Notes: a model not told the origin generated them from the letters alone. Positions 25,953 to 36,306 are shown, numbered from the stretch's first letter. The stretch: 63,939 nucleotides of DNA from an uncultured Roseburia sp. (GCA_947644305.1 CANRYS010000019.1:1-63939); one strand, 5' to 3'. Program-made: numbers and translations.

Positions 25953-28900
25953 ATGTATGAGAAGGTTTCAACCGGTTTGAATTTTGTTGACCGGGAAAAG
26001 GAAGTAGAAAAGTTCTGGAAGGAACAAGATATTTTCAAAAAAAGTATCCAGCTCCGGGAGGGCTGTCCGACCTATATGTTCTATGATGGGCCGCCGACGG
26101 CGAACGGAAAGCCCCACATCGGTCACGTGCTGACCCGTGTCATCAAGGATATGATCCCCAGATACCGCACGATGAAAGGGTATCAGGTGCCCCGTAAAGC
26201 GGGCTGGGATACCCATGGTCTCCCGGTAGAGTTAGAGGTGGAGAAGCTTCTTGGGCTGGACGGTAAGGAGCAGATCGAGGACTACGGTCTCGATCCTTTT
26301 ATCACAAAATGTAAAGAATCCGTATGGAAGTACAAAGGAATGTGGGAAGATTTCTCCGGTGTTGTCGGTTTCTGGGCGGATATGGATGATCCCTATGTAA
26401 CCTACAACGACGATTTTATCGAGTCCGAGTGGTGGGCGCTGAAAGAGATCTGGGATAAAAAGCTGTTGTATAAGGGCTTTAAGATCGTTCCCTACTGTCC
26501 GCGCTGCGGGACACCGCTGTCTTCTCACGAGGTGGCACAGGGGTATAAGGCAGTGAAAGAGCGCTCCGCTGTTGTGCGTTTTAAAGTAGTAGGCGAAGAC
26601 GCTTATTTTCTCGCATGGACCACGACGCCCTGGACGCTGCCGAGTAATGTGGCACTCTGTGTGAATCCAGATGAGACCTACTGTAAAGTCAAGGCAGGTG
26701 ACGGATATACCTATTATATGGCAGAGGCATTGTTGGACAATGTGCTTGGCGCCCTGGGAAATGAAGAGACAAAGGCATATGAAGTGCTGGAGACCTATAA
26801 GGGAACCGATCTGGAGCGGAAAGAATACGAGCCGCTGTTTGATTATGCGAAGGGAATCTGTGAGAAGCAGAAGAAAAAGGGATATTTTGTCACCTGTGAC
26901 AGCTATGTTACCATGACAGATGGTACTGGTATCGTACACATCGCGCCGGCATTTGGTGAGGACGATGCTCAGGTGGGACGTAAGTACGACCTGCCTTTTG
27001 TACAGCTGGTAGACAGCAAAGGAGAGATGACGGAAGAGACCGACTACGCGGGAATGTTTGTAAAGGATGCGGATATGCCGATCCTGAAGGATCTGGAGAA
27101 GAAGGGACTTCTCTTTGACGCGCCGAAGTTTGAGCATGATTATCCCTTCTGCTGGCGCTGTGACACACCATTGATCTATTATGCGAGAGAATCCTGGTAC
27201 ATCCGTATGAGCGAGGTAAAAGAAGATCTTATTCGCAATAACGATACCATCAACTGGATTCCAGAGTCCATAGGAAAGGGGCGTTTTCAGAACTGGCTGG
27301 AAAATGTACAGGACTGGGCCGTATCGAGAAACCGTTACTGGGGTACTCCGTTAAATGTCTGGGAGTGCAGTTGCGGTCATATGGAATCCATCGGAAGCCG
27401 TGCAGAGCTGGCGGAGAAAAGTGGAGATCCAGAGGCGGCGAAGATCGAGCTTCATCGTCCTTATATCGACGAGGTGACGATTCCATGTCCACACTGTGGT
27501 GAGACCATGCACCGTGTGCCAGAAGTCATCGACTGCTGGTTTGACTCCGGGGCGATGCCTTTTGCCCAACATCACTATCCATTTGAAAATAAAGAACTCT
27601 TTGAAAAGCAGTTTCCAGCTCAGTTTATCTCTGAGGCAGTGGATCAGACCAGGGGATGGTTTTACACGCTGTTGGCGGAATCTACTCTGCTGTTCAATAA
27701 GGCACCTTATGAAAATGTCATCGTTCTGGGACATGTGCAGGACGAAAATGGCCAGAAGATGAGTAAGAGCAAGGGAAATGCTATCGATCCGATGGAAGCG
27801 CTGACACAGTATGGCGCCGATGCCATCCGCTGGTATTTTTATGTGAATTCTGCTCCGTGGTTGCCGAACCGTTTTCATGGCAAAGCCGTTGTGGAAGGCC
27901 AGCGCAAATTTATGGGCACCCTGTGGAACACCTATGCATTTTTTGTACTCTATGCAAATATAGATAAATTTGACGCGTCAAAATATAAACTGGAATATGA
28001 TAAATTGTCTGTGATGGATAAGTGGCTCCTCAGTAGGCTCAATACCGTAGTGGGAGAGGTGGATGAAAATCTTGCGGGTTACCGCATCCCAGAGACGGCC
28101 AGAGCTCTGCAGGATTTTGTGGATGATATGAGTAACTGGTATGTGCGCCGATGCCGCGAACGTTTCTGGGCAAAAGGAATGGAGCAGGATAAGATCAGCG
28201 CTTATATGACATTGTACACAGCCCTTGTGACTATCAGCAAGGCGGCGGCGCCGATGATTCCATTTATGACAGAGAGCATCTACCGCAATCTGGTGTGCAG
28301 TGTGGATAAAAATGCACCAGAAAGTATACATCTCTGTGATTTTCCAGAAGTGAATACAGCCTTTATCGACAAAGAGCTGGAGACAAAGATGGATGAGATC
28401 CTTCAGATCGTCGTACTGGGGCGCGCCTGCCGGAACGAGGCGAACATCAAGAACCGCCAGCCGATCGGAAAGCTTTATGTAAAAGCAGAAGGAAAACTGT
28501 CAGATTTTTACTGTGATATCATCTCGGAGGAGCTGAATGTCAAAGAGGTGGTATTTACAACCGATGTGAGAGATTTTACCACATATACCTTTAAACCGCA
28601 GCTCCGCACGCTCGGTAAGAGATTTGGAAGCCGTCTGAATGCGCTGAAGGAAGTACTCTCAGGACTGGACGGAAACCAGGCCATGGATGCGCTGAATGAA
28701 AAGGGCGAGATCACAGTAGAGGTAGAGGGTACCGATGAGATTCTGGCGAAGGAAGATCTTCTGATTGAATCAGCTCAGATGGAGGGGTATGTATCCCAGG
28801 AGGATCACGGCATTACCGTGGTGATCGATACCCATCTGACTGAGGAGCTGATCGAAGAAGGATTTGTCCGCGAGATCATAAGCAAGATCCAGAATATGCG

Positions 28901-29111
28901 AAAAGACTCTGACTTTAAGGTGATGGATCTGATCGAGGTTTATATGGTGGGCAGTGAGAGGATCACCGATGTCATCGTCCGAAATGCCGAGCAGATCAAG
29001 GCAGAGGTACTTGCCGATAAGATCATTATTGGAGACATGCAGGGACATACGGCAGAGTGGACCATCAACGGTGAGGATGCTACCTTTGGCGTGGCAAAGA
29101 TTTCTTTCTAG
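25953..29111 (+). CDS. ileS: Isoleucyl-tRNA synthetase
   Basis: 1052 residues; ATG 25953 behind TGGAGG. A class I synthetase that charges tRNA-Ile. GPPTANGKPHIGHVLTR carries the HIGH motif and KMSKSKGN the KMSKS motif. The editing domain (TTTPWTLPSNVALC; GTGIVHIAPAFGEDD) and anticodon-binding region (MSNWYVRRCRERFW) are present. Length and NANIKNRQP-type C-terminal part fit the longer clade of bacterial/eukaryote-like IleRS that lacks the terminal zinc finger (clade assignment is inference). Expression is governed by the T-box upstream, and a perfect hairpin separates it from glgP. Confidence 0.97.
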   Translation: MYEKVSTGLNFVDREKEVEKFWKEQDIFKKSIQLREGCPTYMFYDGPPTANGKPHIGHVLTRVIKDMIPRYRTMKGYQVPRKAGWDTHGLPVELEVEKLLGLDGKEQIEDYGLDPFITKCKESVWKYKGMWEDFSGVVGFWADMDDPYVTYNDDFIESEWWALKEIWDKKLLYKGFKIVPYCPRCGTPLSSHEVAQGYKAVKERSAVVRFKVVGEDAYFLAWTTTPWTLPSNVALCVNPDETYCKVKAGDGYTYYMAEALLDNVLGALGNEETKAYEVLETYKGTDLERKEYEPLFDYAKGICEKQKKKGYFVTCDSYVTMTDGTGIVHIAPAFGEDDAQVGRKYDLPFVQLVDSKGEMTEETDYAGMFVKDADMPILKDLEKKGLLFDAPKFEHDYPFCWRCDTPLIYYARESWYIRMSEVKEDLIRNNDTINWIPESIGKGRFQNWLENVQDWAVSRNRYWGTPLNVWECSCGHMESIGSRAELAEKSGDPEAAKIELHRPYIDEVTIPCPHCGETMHRVPEVIDCWFDSGAMPFAQHHYPFENKELFEKQFPAQFISEAVDQTRGWFYTLLAESTLLFNKAPYENVIVLGHVQDENGQKMSKSKGNAIDPMEALTQYGADAIRWYFYVNSAPWLPNRFHGKAVVEGQRKFMGTLWNTYAFFVLYANIDKFDASKYKLEYDKLSVMDKWLLSRLNTVVGEVDENLAGYRIPETARALQDFVDDMSNWYVRRCRERFWAKGMEQDKISAYMTLYTALVTISKAAAPMIPFMTESIYRNLVCSVDKNAPESIHLCDFPEVNTAFIDKELETKMDEILQIVVLGRACRNEANIKNRQPIGKLYVKAEGKLSDFYCDIISEELNVKEVVFTTDVRDFTTYTFKPQLRTLGKRFGSRLNALKEVLSGLDGNQAMDALNEKGEITVEVEGTDEILAKEDLLIESAQMEGYVSQEDHGITVVIDTHLTEELIEEGFVREIISKIQNMRKDSDFKVMDLIEVYMVGSERITDVIVRNAEQIKAEVLADKIIIGDMQGHTAEWTINGEDATFGVAKISF

Positions 29112-29142
29112 GGTGTGTCTGAAAGCAGTTTTCAGACACACC
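29112..29142 (+). terminator. Terminator-like hairpin after ileS
   Basis: GGTGTGTCTGAAA (29112-29124) pairs with TTTCAGACACACC (29130-29142) around a short loop. The stem is long and perfect; only a short TTA follows. Confidence 0.65.
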
Positions 29143-29190
29143 TTAGGGAAGGAATTGATATAAAGTATTAAAAGGAAAGCGAGGAAGAAT

Positions 29191-31644
29191 ATGAATTTTT
29201 TAAATGAACACGATAAAAAAGCTCATTTGAAACAGGACATCGAGAATTATATGAAACTGCTGTTCCGTAAGCCGGTGGAAAACGCCACCAGCCAGCAGCT
29301 ATTTCAGGCGGTTGCCTATGCGGTAAAGGATATCGTCGTGGACGACTGGCTTGAAACTCACAAAAAGTATGAGGAAAAGGATGTCAAGACGGTTTACTAT
29401 TTGTCCATGGAATTTCTCATGGGCCGCGCACTGGGGAATATGATCATCAACCTTAAGCAGGATAAGGTGGTCCGAGAGGTTCTGGAGGAACTGGGTGTAG
29501 ATCTGGACGTTCTGGAAGACGAAGAACCAGATGCAGCACTGGGAAATGGTGGTCTAGGAAGACTGGCAGCCTGCTTCCTGGAATCGCTGTCCACTCTTGG
29601 ATATCCGGCATATGGCTGCGGTATCCGCTACAAATATGGTATGTTTATGCAGAAGATCGAGGATGGTTTCCAGATCGAGGCGCCGGACGACTGGCTGAAA
29701 GATGGCAATCCATTTGAGATGAAGCGCCCGGAATATTCCACAGAGGTCAAATTTGGCGGTCATGTGGCGGTCCGCAAGGATGAGAGCGGACGTGACTGTT
29801 ATGTGCAGGAGAATTATCAGTCGGTAAAGGCTGTTCCCTATGATATTCCCGTTGTGGGATACGGCAACCGCATCGTGAATACCCTTCGTATCTGGGATGC
29901 TGAGGCCATCAATACCTTTAACCTGGATTCCTTTGATAAGGGAGATTACCAGAAGGCTGTGGAGCAGCAGAACCTTGCCCGTACGATCTGTGAGGTCCTC
30001 TATCCCAACGACAACCATATCGCTGGAAAGGAGCTGAGGCTGAAACAGCAGTATTTCTTTGTTTCCGCCAGCGTACAGAGGGCAGTTGCCAAATACATGG
30101 AGAAACATGATGACATTCACGGGCTGCCGGAAAAGGTATGCTTCCAGCTGAACGACACCCACCCGACGGTGACGGTGCCTGAACTGATGCGTATTCTTCT
30201 GGATGAGTACTTCCTAGAGTGGGAGGATGCCTGGGAGATCACCACAAAGACCTGTGCCTATACAAACCATACCATCATGTCAGAGGCATTGGAAAAATGG
30301 CCCATCGACCTGTTTTCCAGACTTCTTCCAAGAATCTATCAGATTACGGAAGAGATCAATCGCCGGTTCCAGAATGAGATCGCGGAGAAATATCCGGGCA
30401 ATTTTGATAAAGTAAAGAAAATGGCCATCATCTACGACGGTCAGGTAAAAATGGCACATCTTGCTATCGCTGCCGGCTTTTCTGTCAACGGTGTGGCAAG
30501 GCTCCACACGGAGATTCTGAAAAATCAGGAACTCAAAGACTTTTATGAGATGATGCCTGAGAAATTTAATAATAAGACAAACGGTATAACCCAGAGACGC
30601 TTCCTGCTTCACGGAAATCCGCTGCTGGCAAACTGGGTGTCTGGGAAGATCGGACAGGGCTGGATCAAAGATCTGGCACAGTTGGATAAGCTGACCCCCT
30701 ATGCAGAAGATGCCAGGGCAAAGCAGCAGTTTATGGATATCAAGCATCAGAACAAGATCCGTCTCGCCAAATATATCAAAGAGCATAACGGTGTGGACGT
30801 AGATCCGAATTCCATCTTTGATGTTCAGGTAAAACGTCTTCATGAGTATAAGCGCCAACTGCTTAACATCCTTCACGTGATGTATCTGTACAACCAGATC
30901 AAGGCAAATCCAGAGCTGGATATGGTGCCTCATACCTTTATCTTTGGCGCCAAAGCATCCGCAGGATACCGTCGTGCCAAGGCGATCATCAAGCTGATCA
31001 ACAGTGTGGCAGACGTGGTGAATAACGATGCCTCCATCAAAGGAAAGATCAAGGTGGTATTCATCGAGAACTACCGCGTCAGCAATGCTGAGATCATCTT
31101 TGCGGCAGCCGACGTCTCCGAGCAGATTTCGACGGCAAGTAAAGAAGCCTCCGGTACTGGAAATATGAAATTTATGCTGAACGGCGCTCCGACTCTTGGA
31201 ACCATGGACGGCGCCAATGTGGAGATCGTGGAAGAGGTTGGCGAGAATAACGCCTTTATCTTCGGACTCTCTTCCCAGGAGGTTATTGATTTTGAGCACA
31301 ATAACGAGTACAAACCAAGAGACATCTACAATTCAGACGAGGATATTCGCAAGGTTGTTGACCAGCTCGTAGACGGTACTTACGGTGATCCTGAACTGTT
31401 CCGTGAGCTCTATTCCTCCCTCTTGGATTCCAACGGATATGAGCGCGCTGACCAGTACTTTATCTTAAAAGACTTCCGCTCCTATGCAGAGGCGCAGAAG
31501 AAGGTGGACGCTGCATACCGCGACAAAGAGGCCTGGGCGAGAATGGCGCTTCTAAATGTGGCGAAATGTGGAAAGTTCTCATCCGACCGAACCATCGAGG
31601 AGTATGCGAAAGAGATCTGGAAGCTGGAAAAAGTTACATTATAA
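29191..31644 (+). CDS. glgP: Glycogen/maltodextrin phosphorylase
   Basis: 817 residues; ATG 29191 after AGGAAG. It phosphorolyses alpha-1,4-glucans to glucose-1-phosphate with a pyridoxal phosphate cofactor. Family landmarks: VYYLSMEFLMGRAL, ALGNGGLGRLAACFLES, YGCGIRYKYG, FQLNDTHPT, QVKRLHEYKRQLLN, and the PLP site EASGTGNMKFMLNG (Lys in GNMKF) with TLGTMDGANVEI. Full length for the family. Single gene between two terminators; other glycogen genes are not in the window. Confidence 0.97.
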   Translation: MNFLNEHDKKAHLKQDIENYMKLLFRKPVENATSQQLFQAVAYAVKDIVVDDWLETHKKYEEKDVKTVYYLSMEFLMGRALGNMIINLKQDKVVREVLEELGVDLDVLEDEEPDAALGNGGLGRLAACFLESLSTLGYPAYGCGIRYKYGMFMQKIEDGFQIEAPDDWLKDGNPFEMKRPEYSTEVKFGGHVAVRKDESGRDCYVQENYQSVKAVPYDIPVVGYGNRIVNTLRIWDAEAINTFNLDSFDKGDYQKAVEQQNLARTICEVLYPNDNHIAGKELRLKQQYFFVSASVQRAVAKYMEKHDDIHGLPEKVCFQLNDTHPTVTVPELMRILLDEYFLEWEDAWEITTKTCAYTNHTIMSEALEKWPIDLFSRLLPRIYQITEEINRRFQNEIAEKYPGNFDKVKKMAIIYDGQVKMAHLAIAAGFSVNGVARLHTEILKNQELKDFYEMMPEKFNNKTNGITQRRFLLHGNPLLANWVSGKIGQGWIKDLAQLDKLTPYAEDARAKQQFMDIKHQNKIRLAKYIKEHNGVDVDPNSIFDVQVKRLHEYKRQLLNILHVMYLYNQIKANPELDMVPHTFIFGAKASAGYRRAKAIIKLINSVADVVNNDASIKGKIKVVFIENYRVSNAEIIFAAADVSEQISTASKEASGTGNMKFMLNGAPTLGTMDGANVEIVEEVGENNAFIFGLSSQEVIDFEHNNEYKPRDIYNSDEDIRKVVDQLVDGTYGDPELFRELYSSLLDSNGYERADQYFILKDFRSYAEAQKKVDAAYRDKEAWARMALLNVAKCGKFSSDRTIEEYAKEIWKLEKVTL

Positions 31645-31659
31645 ATAAAGTTAAAAGGT

Positions 31660-31710
31660 CCCAAAGCCATAGAGCAGAGACGATAACTGTTTTGTGGTTT
31701 TGGGGTTTTT
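31660..31710 (+). terminator. Rho-independent terminator of glgP
   Basis: CCCAAAGCCAT (31660-31670) pairs with GTGGTTTTGGG (31694-31704), with G-U pairs, followed by GTTTTT. Confidence 0.7.
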
Positions 31711-31754
31711 GTGATGTTGAAGAGAAAAGGAAACACTAATGGAGGAGAAAGAAA

Positions 31755-32000
31755 ATGAAAAAAATAGTACAAAGGGTTATGGCATTGTTATGTTTGTTTG
31801 CTTTGCTGTTGTGCCCATTTCAAAACATTCAGGGAAAAGAAATGGCGGCAGAGCCAGAGAAGAATAATGAAAAAATCTTTCAAGGAGATGTCTTTGAAGT
31901 AGAGTTTCGCCTTGATGGAAAATGGGAGGGGGGATATAATGCTACAATTATTCTTCGCAATACCAGCGACAAAACGATAGAGGATTGGGCGCTTTTGTAT
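31755..32000 (+). pseudogene. 5' fragment of a large secreted CBM/VWA/C39-like protein
   Basis: 82 codons from ATG 31755 (behind GGAGGAG) up to the mobile element at 32001. It has a signal peptide (MKKIVQRVMALLCLFALLL, cleavage near QGKE) and the start of a cellulose-binding-like (CBM2-type) beta-sandwich: GKWEGGYNATIILRNTS, TIEDWALLY. The element adds a stop at once (TAT TAG). Excising it with one TA gives TAT TAC AGT GAG, continuing in frame as LLY-YSEDEIQNLWNG. Confidence 0.85.
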
Positions 32001-32273
32001 TAGCTCGACGGCACGAATTTGAACCCGCCGTGAATGGCGTATTTTGGCGAACCACTTCGTTTTTCGTCCTTGTCTTGCGTCAGCAAGACTTCGTCCTCTA
32101 GCCTTGTTCTTCGCCAAAATACACCACACACGGTCGAAGATTTCAAACCAGTTATTTTGCGAATGCGAAGGCAGTTGAATGAGTCGTAGTGGTGGCTACG
32201 ATGATTGAAACTAACGAACGCATTCGTAAAATAGCTGGTTGAGAAACGGGTTCAAATTCGTGCCGTCGAGCTA
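32001..32273. mobile_element. TA-inserted MITE-like element, copy B (distinct interior)
   Basis: 273 bp with perfect ~26-bp terminal inverted repeats: left TAGCTCGACGGCACGAATTT (32001-32020) and its mirror at 32248-32273, ending in TA. The interior is unrelated to copies A and C but has the same plan of two hairpins: GTATTTTGGCGAA with TTCGCCAAAATAC (about 32039-32122), and CCAGTTATTTTGCGAATGCG with CGCATTCGTAAAATAGCTGG (about 32149-32239). No ORF for a transposase. Confidence 0.85.
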
Positions 32274-33519
32274 CAGTGAGGATGAGATTCAGAATTTGTG
32301 GAATGGAAAACAGATGGATAATGAGTATTCGATTGTAATGGTAAAAAATGCGGGGTGGAATCAGGATATAAAGCCAGGCAGGGAAGTAAGCTTTGGTTTT
32401 ACAGCGAAGTATGAAGATGAGATTCATATACCTCAAAGCTATAGTCTATCCACATGCCGCGTTAAGGTTCCAGAAAAAGATTATAAAATTACATACAAGA
32501 CGAACAGTGACTGGAATAATGGTTACAGTTCTTCTATGGAAATAAAGAACCTTACGGACGAGGCAATTGAAGATTGGGAATTGCAGTTCGAGTTTGGACA
32601 TTCAGTTACCAATATGTGGAATGCTGTTATAGAAAAACAGGTCAATGAAACATATCAATTAAGAAACAATGGATATAATCAAAATATACCGGCGAATGGG
32701 GCAATTTATTTTGGATTTAATGGAGAGCCTGGAAGTGTCTCAGAAGAACCCAAAGGTTTTGTATTACATAAATATATTAACAATATTAATCCTGAACTCG
32801 ATAGCGATGGAGACGGGATGCCTGATATATACGAATTGAAGATGGGAACCAATAGTTATAAAAAAGATACCGATGGTGATGGGTTAGATGATTTTACAGA
32901 ACTATTTAAAGTGGGACTGGATCCTTTAAAAAAGGACACAGATGACAATGGCATAGCGGACGGTGATGAGGACAGTGACGAGGATGGCCTGACTAATCTC
33001 AGGGAGATTCAAATCGGAACAGAACCGGGGGACAGTGATACCGATAAAGACGGTCTCAGTGACGGAGAAGAGGTAAGAAAGTATAAAACAGATCCGTTAA
33101 AAGAAGACACCGACGGTGATACCTTGACGGATGGTGACGAGATTATTCTTGGTTTCGATCCGCTGAAAAAGGATACAAATGATAATGGAATATGTGATGG
33201 TGAGGAAAAGGTCCAGCAGACGCTCACAGAGGAAATTCCAGCAGATAATAATAATGGTGGTGCAGTGACCGGAGTACAAGTAGATATGAAAGTGACTGGT
33301 AATATTAACAATCATACAGAGATCCAAAATGTATTCGGGGAAGATACATTGTCCAGTGAATTAGTGGGGTTGGTAGGTGTTCCCGTAAGTATTTCTACAG
33401 AGGGAAGATTTGATGAAGCCACTATTACATTTTCCTATGATGTATCCAAACTGGGAGCGACCAAGGAAGAAGATCTGGCAGTTATGTGGTACGATGAGGA
33501 GAATGAGGACTATGTGATT
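32274..33519 (+). pseudogene. Middle fragment of the interrupted secreted protein
   Basis: The open frame continues from copy B to copy C (a reading frame seems to open at 32239, but that start lies inside the element). It finishes the first CBM2-like domain (VMVKNAGWNQDIKPGREVSF), has a second one (SDWNNGYSSSMEIKNLTD, NNGYNQNIPANGAIYFGF), then acidic calcium-binding thrombospondin type 3-like repeats (DSDGDGMPDIYE, DTDGDGLDDFTE, DSDEDGLTNLRE, DTDKDGLSDGEE). It then enters a beta-rich domain (FDEATITFSYDVSKLG). Precise loss of copy C would give GAC TAT GTG ATT TAT GAT GAA, i.e. YVI-YDEESVV, in frame. Confidence 0.85.
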
Positions 33520-33797
33520 TAGCTTGACGGCGCGAATTTGAACCTGAACCCTGTTTCGTCCTGCGCTAGCGCCCAAATAGCGTTGTTGCTTTCATTCGTC
33601 GATACCACCGCATCGCCTCATTCAAGCGCCTAGCTATTTGGGCGCTATCACAATCCGAAATCTCCGACCTCCGTTTGTGATTTTCCAATTTACAAGAAAA
33701 CGGAATGAAACGTACTGGAGGTACGTTGATTGACGTTGACGCAGTAAATTGGAAAATCACAGGCGGAGGCAGGGTTCAAATTTGCGCCGTCAAGCTA
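33520..33797. mobile_element. TA-inserted MITE-like element, copy C
   Basis: 278 bp between TA at 33520-33521 and TA at 33796-33797. Terminal inverted repeats begin TAGCTTGACGGCGCGAATTT and end with the near mirror. The interior is homologous to copy A throughout (shared ATAGCGTTGTTGCTTTCATTC, ACGTACTGGAGGTACGTTGA), with the same two hairpin arms. It is the second element in the same gene. Confidence 0.85.
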
Positions 33798-35508
33798 TGA
33801 TGAAGAGTCAGTTGTTGATACTAAAAATCACACGGTAAGATATACGACCACACATTTTAGTACATATATGGTGGTTAATAAAAAGACTTGGTATGACGTG
33901 TGGAGAAATGAAATTAATTATTACAAAACAGAGAGACCGAAAAAGAATACAGATATTGTATTTGCCGTGGATATTTCTGGAAGTATGGTGGGTCCGGAGA
34001 TCAGACACGCAAAAGATGCCATGAAGGGAATTATTAAGGCGAAGCGAGGAAAGGACCGTTGTAGTATTGTGACATTCGCCGATAAGGCAAATGTTGTACA
34101 GAAATTTTCCAATCATTCTGAAAAGCTGGTCAAAGGTGTAAATGCCATTTCCGCAGAGATGGAAAACAAGACCAATGTGAGTAAAGGGCTTCGCAAGGCT
34201 ATAAGTCAGTATACTGGGGATTCGTATAAGGATAAAGGGTATCAAAGGTATATCGTACTGATCTGTGATGGAGATACGGAGTATAATAAAGAGATTGTCG
34301 ATCTTGCCAAGAAAAACGATATTGCGATTCTCACAGTACTGATCGGAACAGATAATGAGGCAGATCTAAAAAAGATGTCGAAGGAAACTGGCGGTAAATT
34401 TTATACAGTGGAAAAGACAGAGAGTATTGCTGATGTTTTGTTCAAACTGAAGAAAGATACAATGGGTGAATTAAAAACCAAAGACTCAGATGGTGATGGG
34501 TTGTATGATATTCTTGAGAAAGGCATGTTATGTCAGAATGGTAAAATTGAGGTGACAAATCCGTATGCAAAGGACTCAGATTTTGACTTTGTGAAGGATC
34601 TGGATGAGATGGGAGGAGAAAAAAGTCTGGATGAAGATGGACTTCCAAAGCGGAAAAAGAAAATCTTTGTAAAAGATACCGAAGAGTGGATCGAAGCACG
34701 TTATTTCGTTTATCGAAGCAGCCCAACGAGAAAAGATACAGATCAGGATGGTTATAGGGACGATGTGGATAAGCATCCAAAGAGAAATGATGTGAAGTTG
34801 ACAGAGATTTTTCAAAAACAATACATTCCGATCGTATCCGGCGATTCACAATACTATGGAGGAGATCAGGGCTGGTGGGAGAAAACTGACAGTAAAATGG
34901 CAAATAAAGGGTGTGGAATAATTGGCGGATCAGACGTACTGCTTTATTTGAAGAGGAGAAAAGAAAATAATACTTTTAGTAAAATTTCGAAAAGCACCTA
35001 TATCGATTATGTGAATTTCGTGCGGAAGCATTATATAAAGAAAATGCCAATTTTTGATGAAATGACAGCTTTTAATCTGCAATCTGGGATGAATAAATAT
35101 TTTGATAACTACTCGTTAAAAATGAAAGCGGTAGCTTATCCATTTGCCTTTTCCGGTAATAATCGAAAGCGGTTAAAAGAATTAATCGAAAAGTCCATCA
35201 AAAATGGAAATCCGGTAATTATTTCAGTTGGTCCTCATCTTTGGAGAACCGTAGAAGAAGAGAATCAGGCTAAGATGTATGAATTACGTAAAGATTCCCT
35301 GTCTGATTTTGAATACAGCAAATTTACTTTATATAATCATTATGTGGTTATTACCGGAATACATAGAGACCGGCAAAAGAACACATTAAGATACCAGATT
35401 TCCTCATGGGGAAGCAAATATTTTGTTGATTATGATGAAATTTGTAAATATAATGATGAGTATGGAAGTGACTGCACCAGCGATGCGTTATTTGTGTACT
35501 ACAAATAA
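33798..35508 (+). pseudogene. 3' fragment: VWA domain, calcium repeats and C39-like peptidase domain
   Basis: About 570 codons continuing the interrupted gene (an internal ATG at 33868 could express it alone but has no signal peptide or clear ribosome site). It contains a von Willebrand A domain with a MIDAS motif (FAVDISGSMVG, DxSxS), further Asp-rich calcium repeats (SDGDGLYDILE, DTDQDGYRDDVD) and a C-terminal papain-fold, C39-like domain: KGCGIIGGSDVLLYL (candidate Cys), LYNHYVVITGI (His), SSWGSKYFVDYDE. The whole repaired protein would be about 1060 residues, secreted, adhesin- or protease-like. Confidence 0.8.
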
Positions 35509-35513
35509 TTTAA

Positions 35514-35547
35514 AAATGTTCGGATTGCATGAGCAGTCCGAACATTT
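35514..35547. terminator. Stem-loop after the VWA/C39-like gene
   Basis: AAATGTTCGGA (35514-35524) pairs with TCCGAACATTT (35537-35547), an 11-bp perfect stem. No T run follows, so partial read-through into the next genes is likely. Confidence 0.55.
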
Positions 35548-35565
35548 CCGATGGAAAGGAGCATT

Positions 35566-36306
35566 ATGGGAAAGATAATAAAGCGAATCTTTCAAATCGC
35601 AGGAATCGCACTTGCTGCCTACATACTCTGCCAGATTTTCTATGACCGCATATATCTGAATATACCCAGTGCGGCGGCAAAAGGGCTGCAGAAAAAGATT
35701 ACAGAAGAAATGGGAGAGGGGTTCAAGCTGACGAATCCTACACATGAGAATACGGAAATCAGCTATATTGATGTGGATATAGACAGTGAATTATATATGG
35801 ATGAAAAGATCTTTTCAGACTGCAGCCGGTTAAAAGATATCATATATGATTATGCCAGGGAGCATCCGGAAAATTTTTCACTCATTCCCGCCAGTGATCG
35901 GGACATCGATGAGCACACTTACAATGCAAAAGGGATTCATGTAAATTTTACAGATGAGAACGGTGGAAAATTATATAGAGGAAGTCATATTGTTTTTGAG
36001 TTTACCAATTATCTAGATACGGAAAATAGATACGACAACAAGTTAAGCCATATGAGGGTAATCGCACTGGGAATGGAGCATTATGGCTATCGGTTAAGTG
36101 ATTTTGTAAAGTTTGATGGGATAAAGGAGCTATACTGCGGTGATGAGATAGAGATAGATGATCCGGAGGCTCTTGGGAAGATGAAAGAATTGAAGCTTTT
36201 TGACTGGGAGGGGAATCCAGAGGTTGAAGAAAAGCTGGAAAAAGCGGCAGATAAGTATGGCATATGGTATCAGTACAACAGTTTTCTCCGATACAAATAT
36301 AGATAG
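35566..36306 (+). CDS. Membrane-anchored hypothetical protein, tandem copy 1
   Basis: 246 residues; ATG 35566 sits behind AAAGGAG (the in-frame ATG at 35551 precedes that ribosome site). One N-terminal membrane segment (IFQIAGIALAAYILCQIFY) and an extracytoplasmic domain rich in Asp/Glu (YIDVDIDSELYMDEKIF). I do not recognise a family. It is nearly identical to the next gene, with differences concentrated around residues 110-145. It lies directly after the interrupted VWA/C39-like gene, and may be an accessory or immunity-like partner of it; this is a guess from position. Confidence 0.75.
   Translation: MGKIIKRIFQIAGIALAAYILCQIFYDRIYLNIPSAAAKGLQKKITEEMGEGFKLTNPTHENTEISYIDVDIDSELYMDEKIFSDCSRLKDIIYDYAREHPENFSLIPASDRDIDEHTYNAKGIHVNFTDENGGKLYRGSHIVFEFTNYLDTENRYDNKLSHMRVIALGMEHYGYRLSDFVKFDGIKELYCGDEIEIDDPEALGKMKELKLFDWEGNPEVEEKLEKAADKYGIWYQYNSFLRYKYR

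Noticed and set aside
32239-32273. Apparent start of a CDS at 32239
   Set aside because: The first 35 bases are inside mobile element copy B; the coding sequence really continues from the upstream fragment.
15515-33797. Group I/II introns or IStrons as explanation of the inserted elements
   Set aside because: At ~275 bp they lack intron catalytic cores and encode nothing; TA duplication with terminal inverted repeats fits a DNA mini-transposon better, though RNA-level removal was not excluded.
33868-35508. Independent VWA/C39-like gene starting at ATG 33868
   Set aside because: There is no clear ribosome site or signal peptide, and the frame is open upstream to the TA join at 33798, so it is the 3' part of one interrupted gene.
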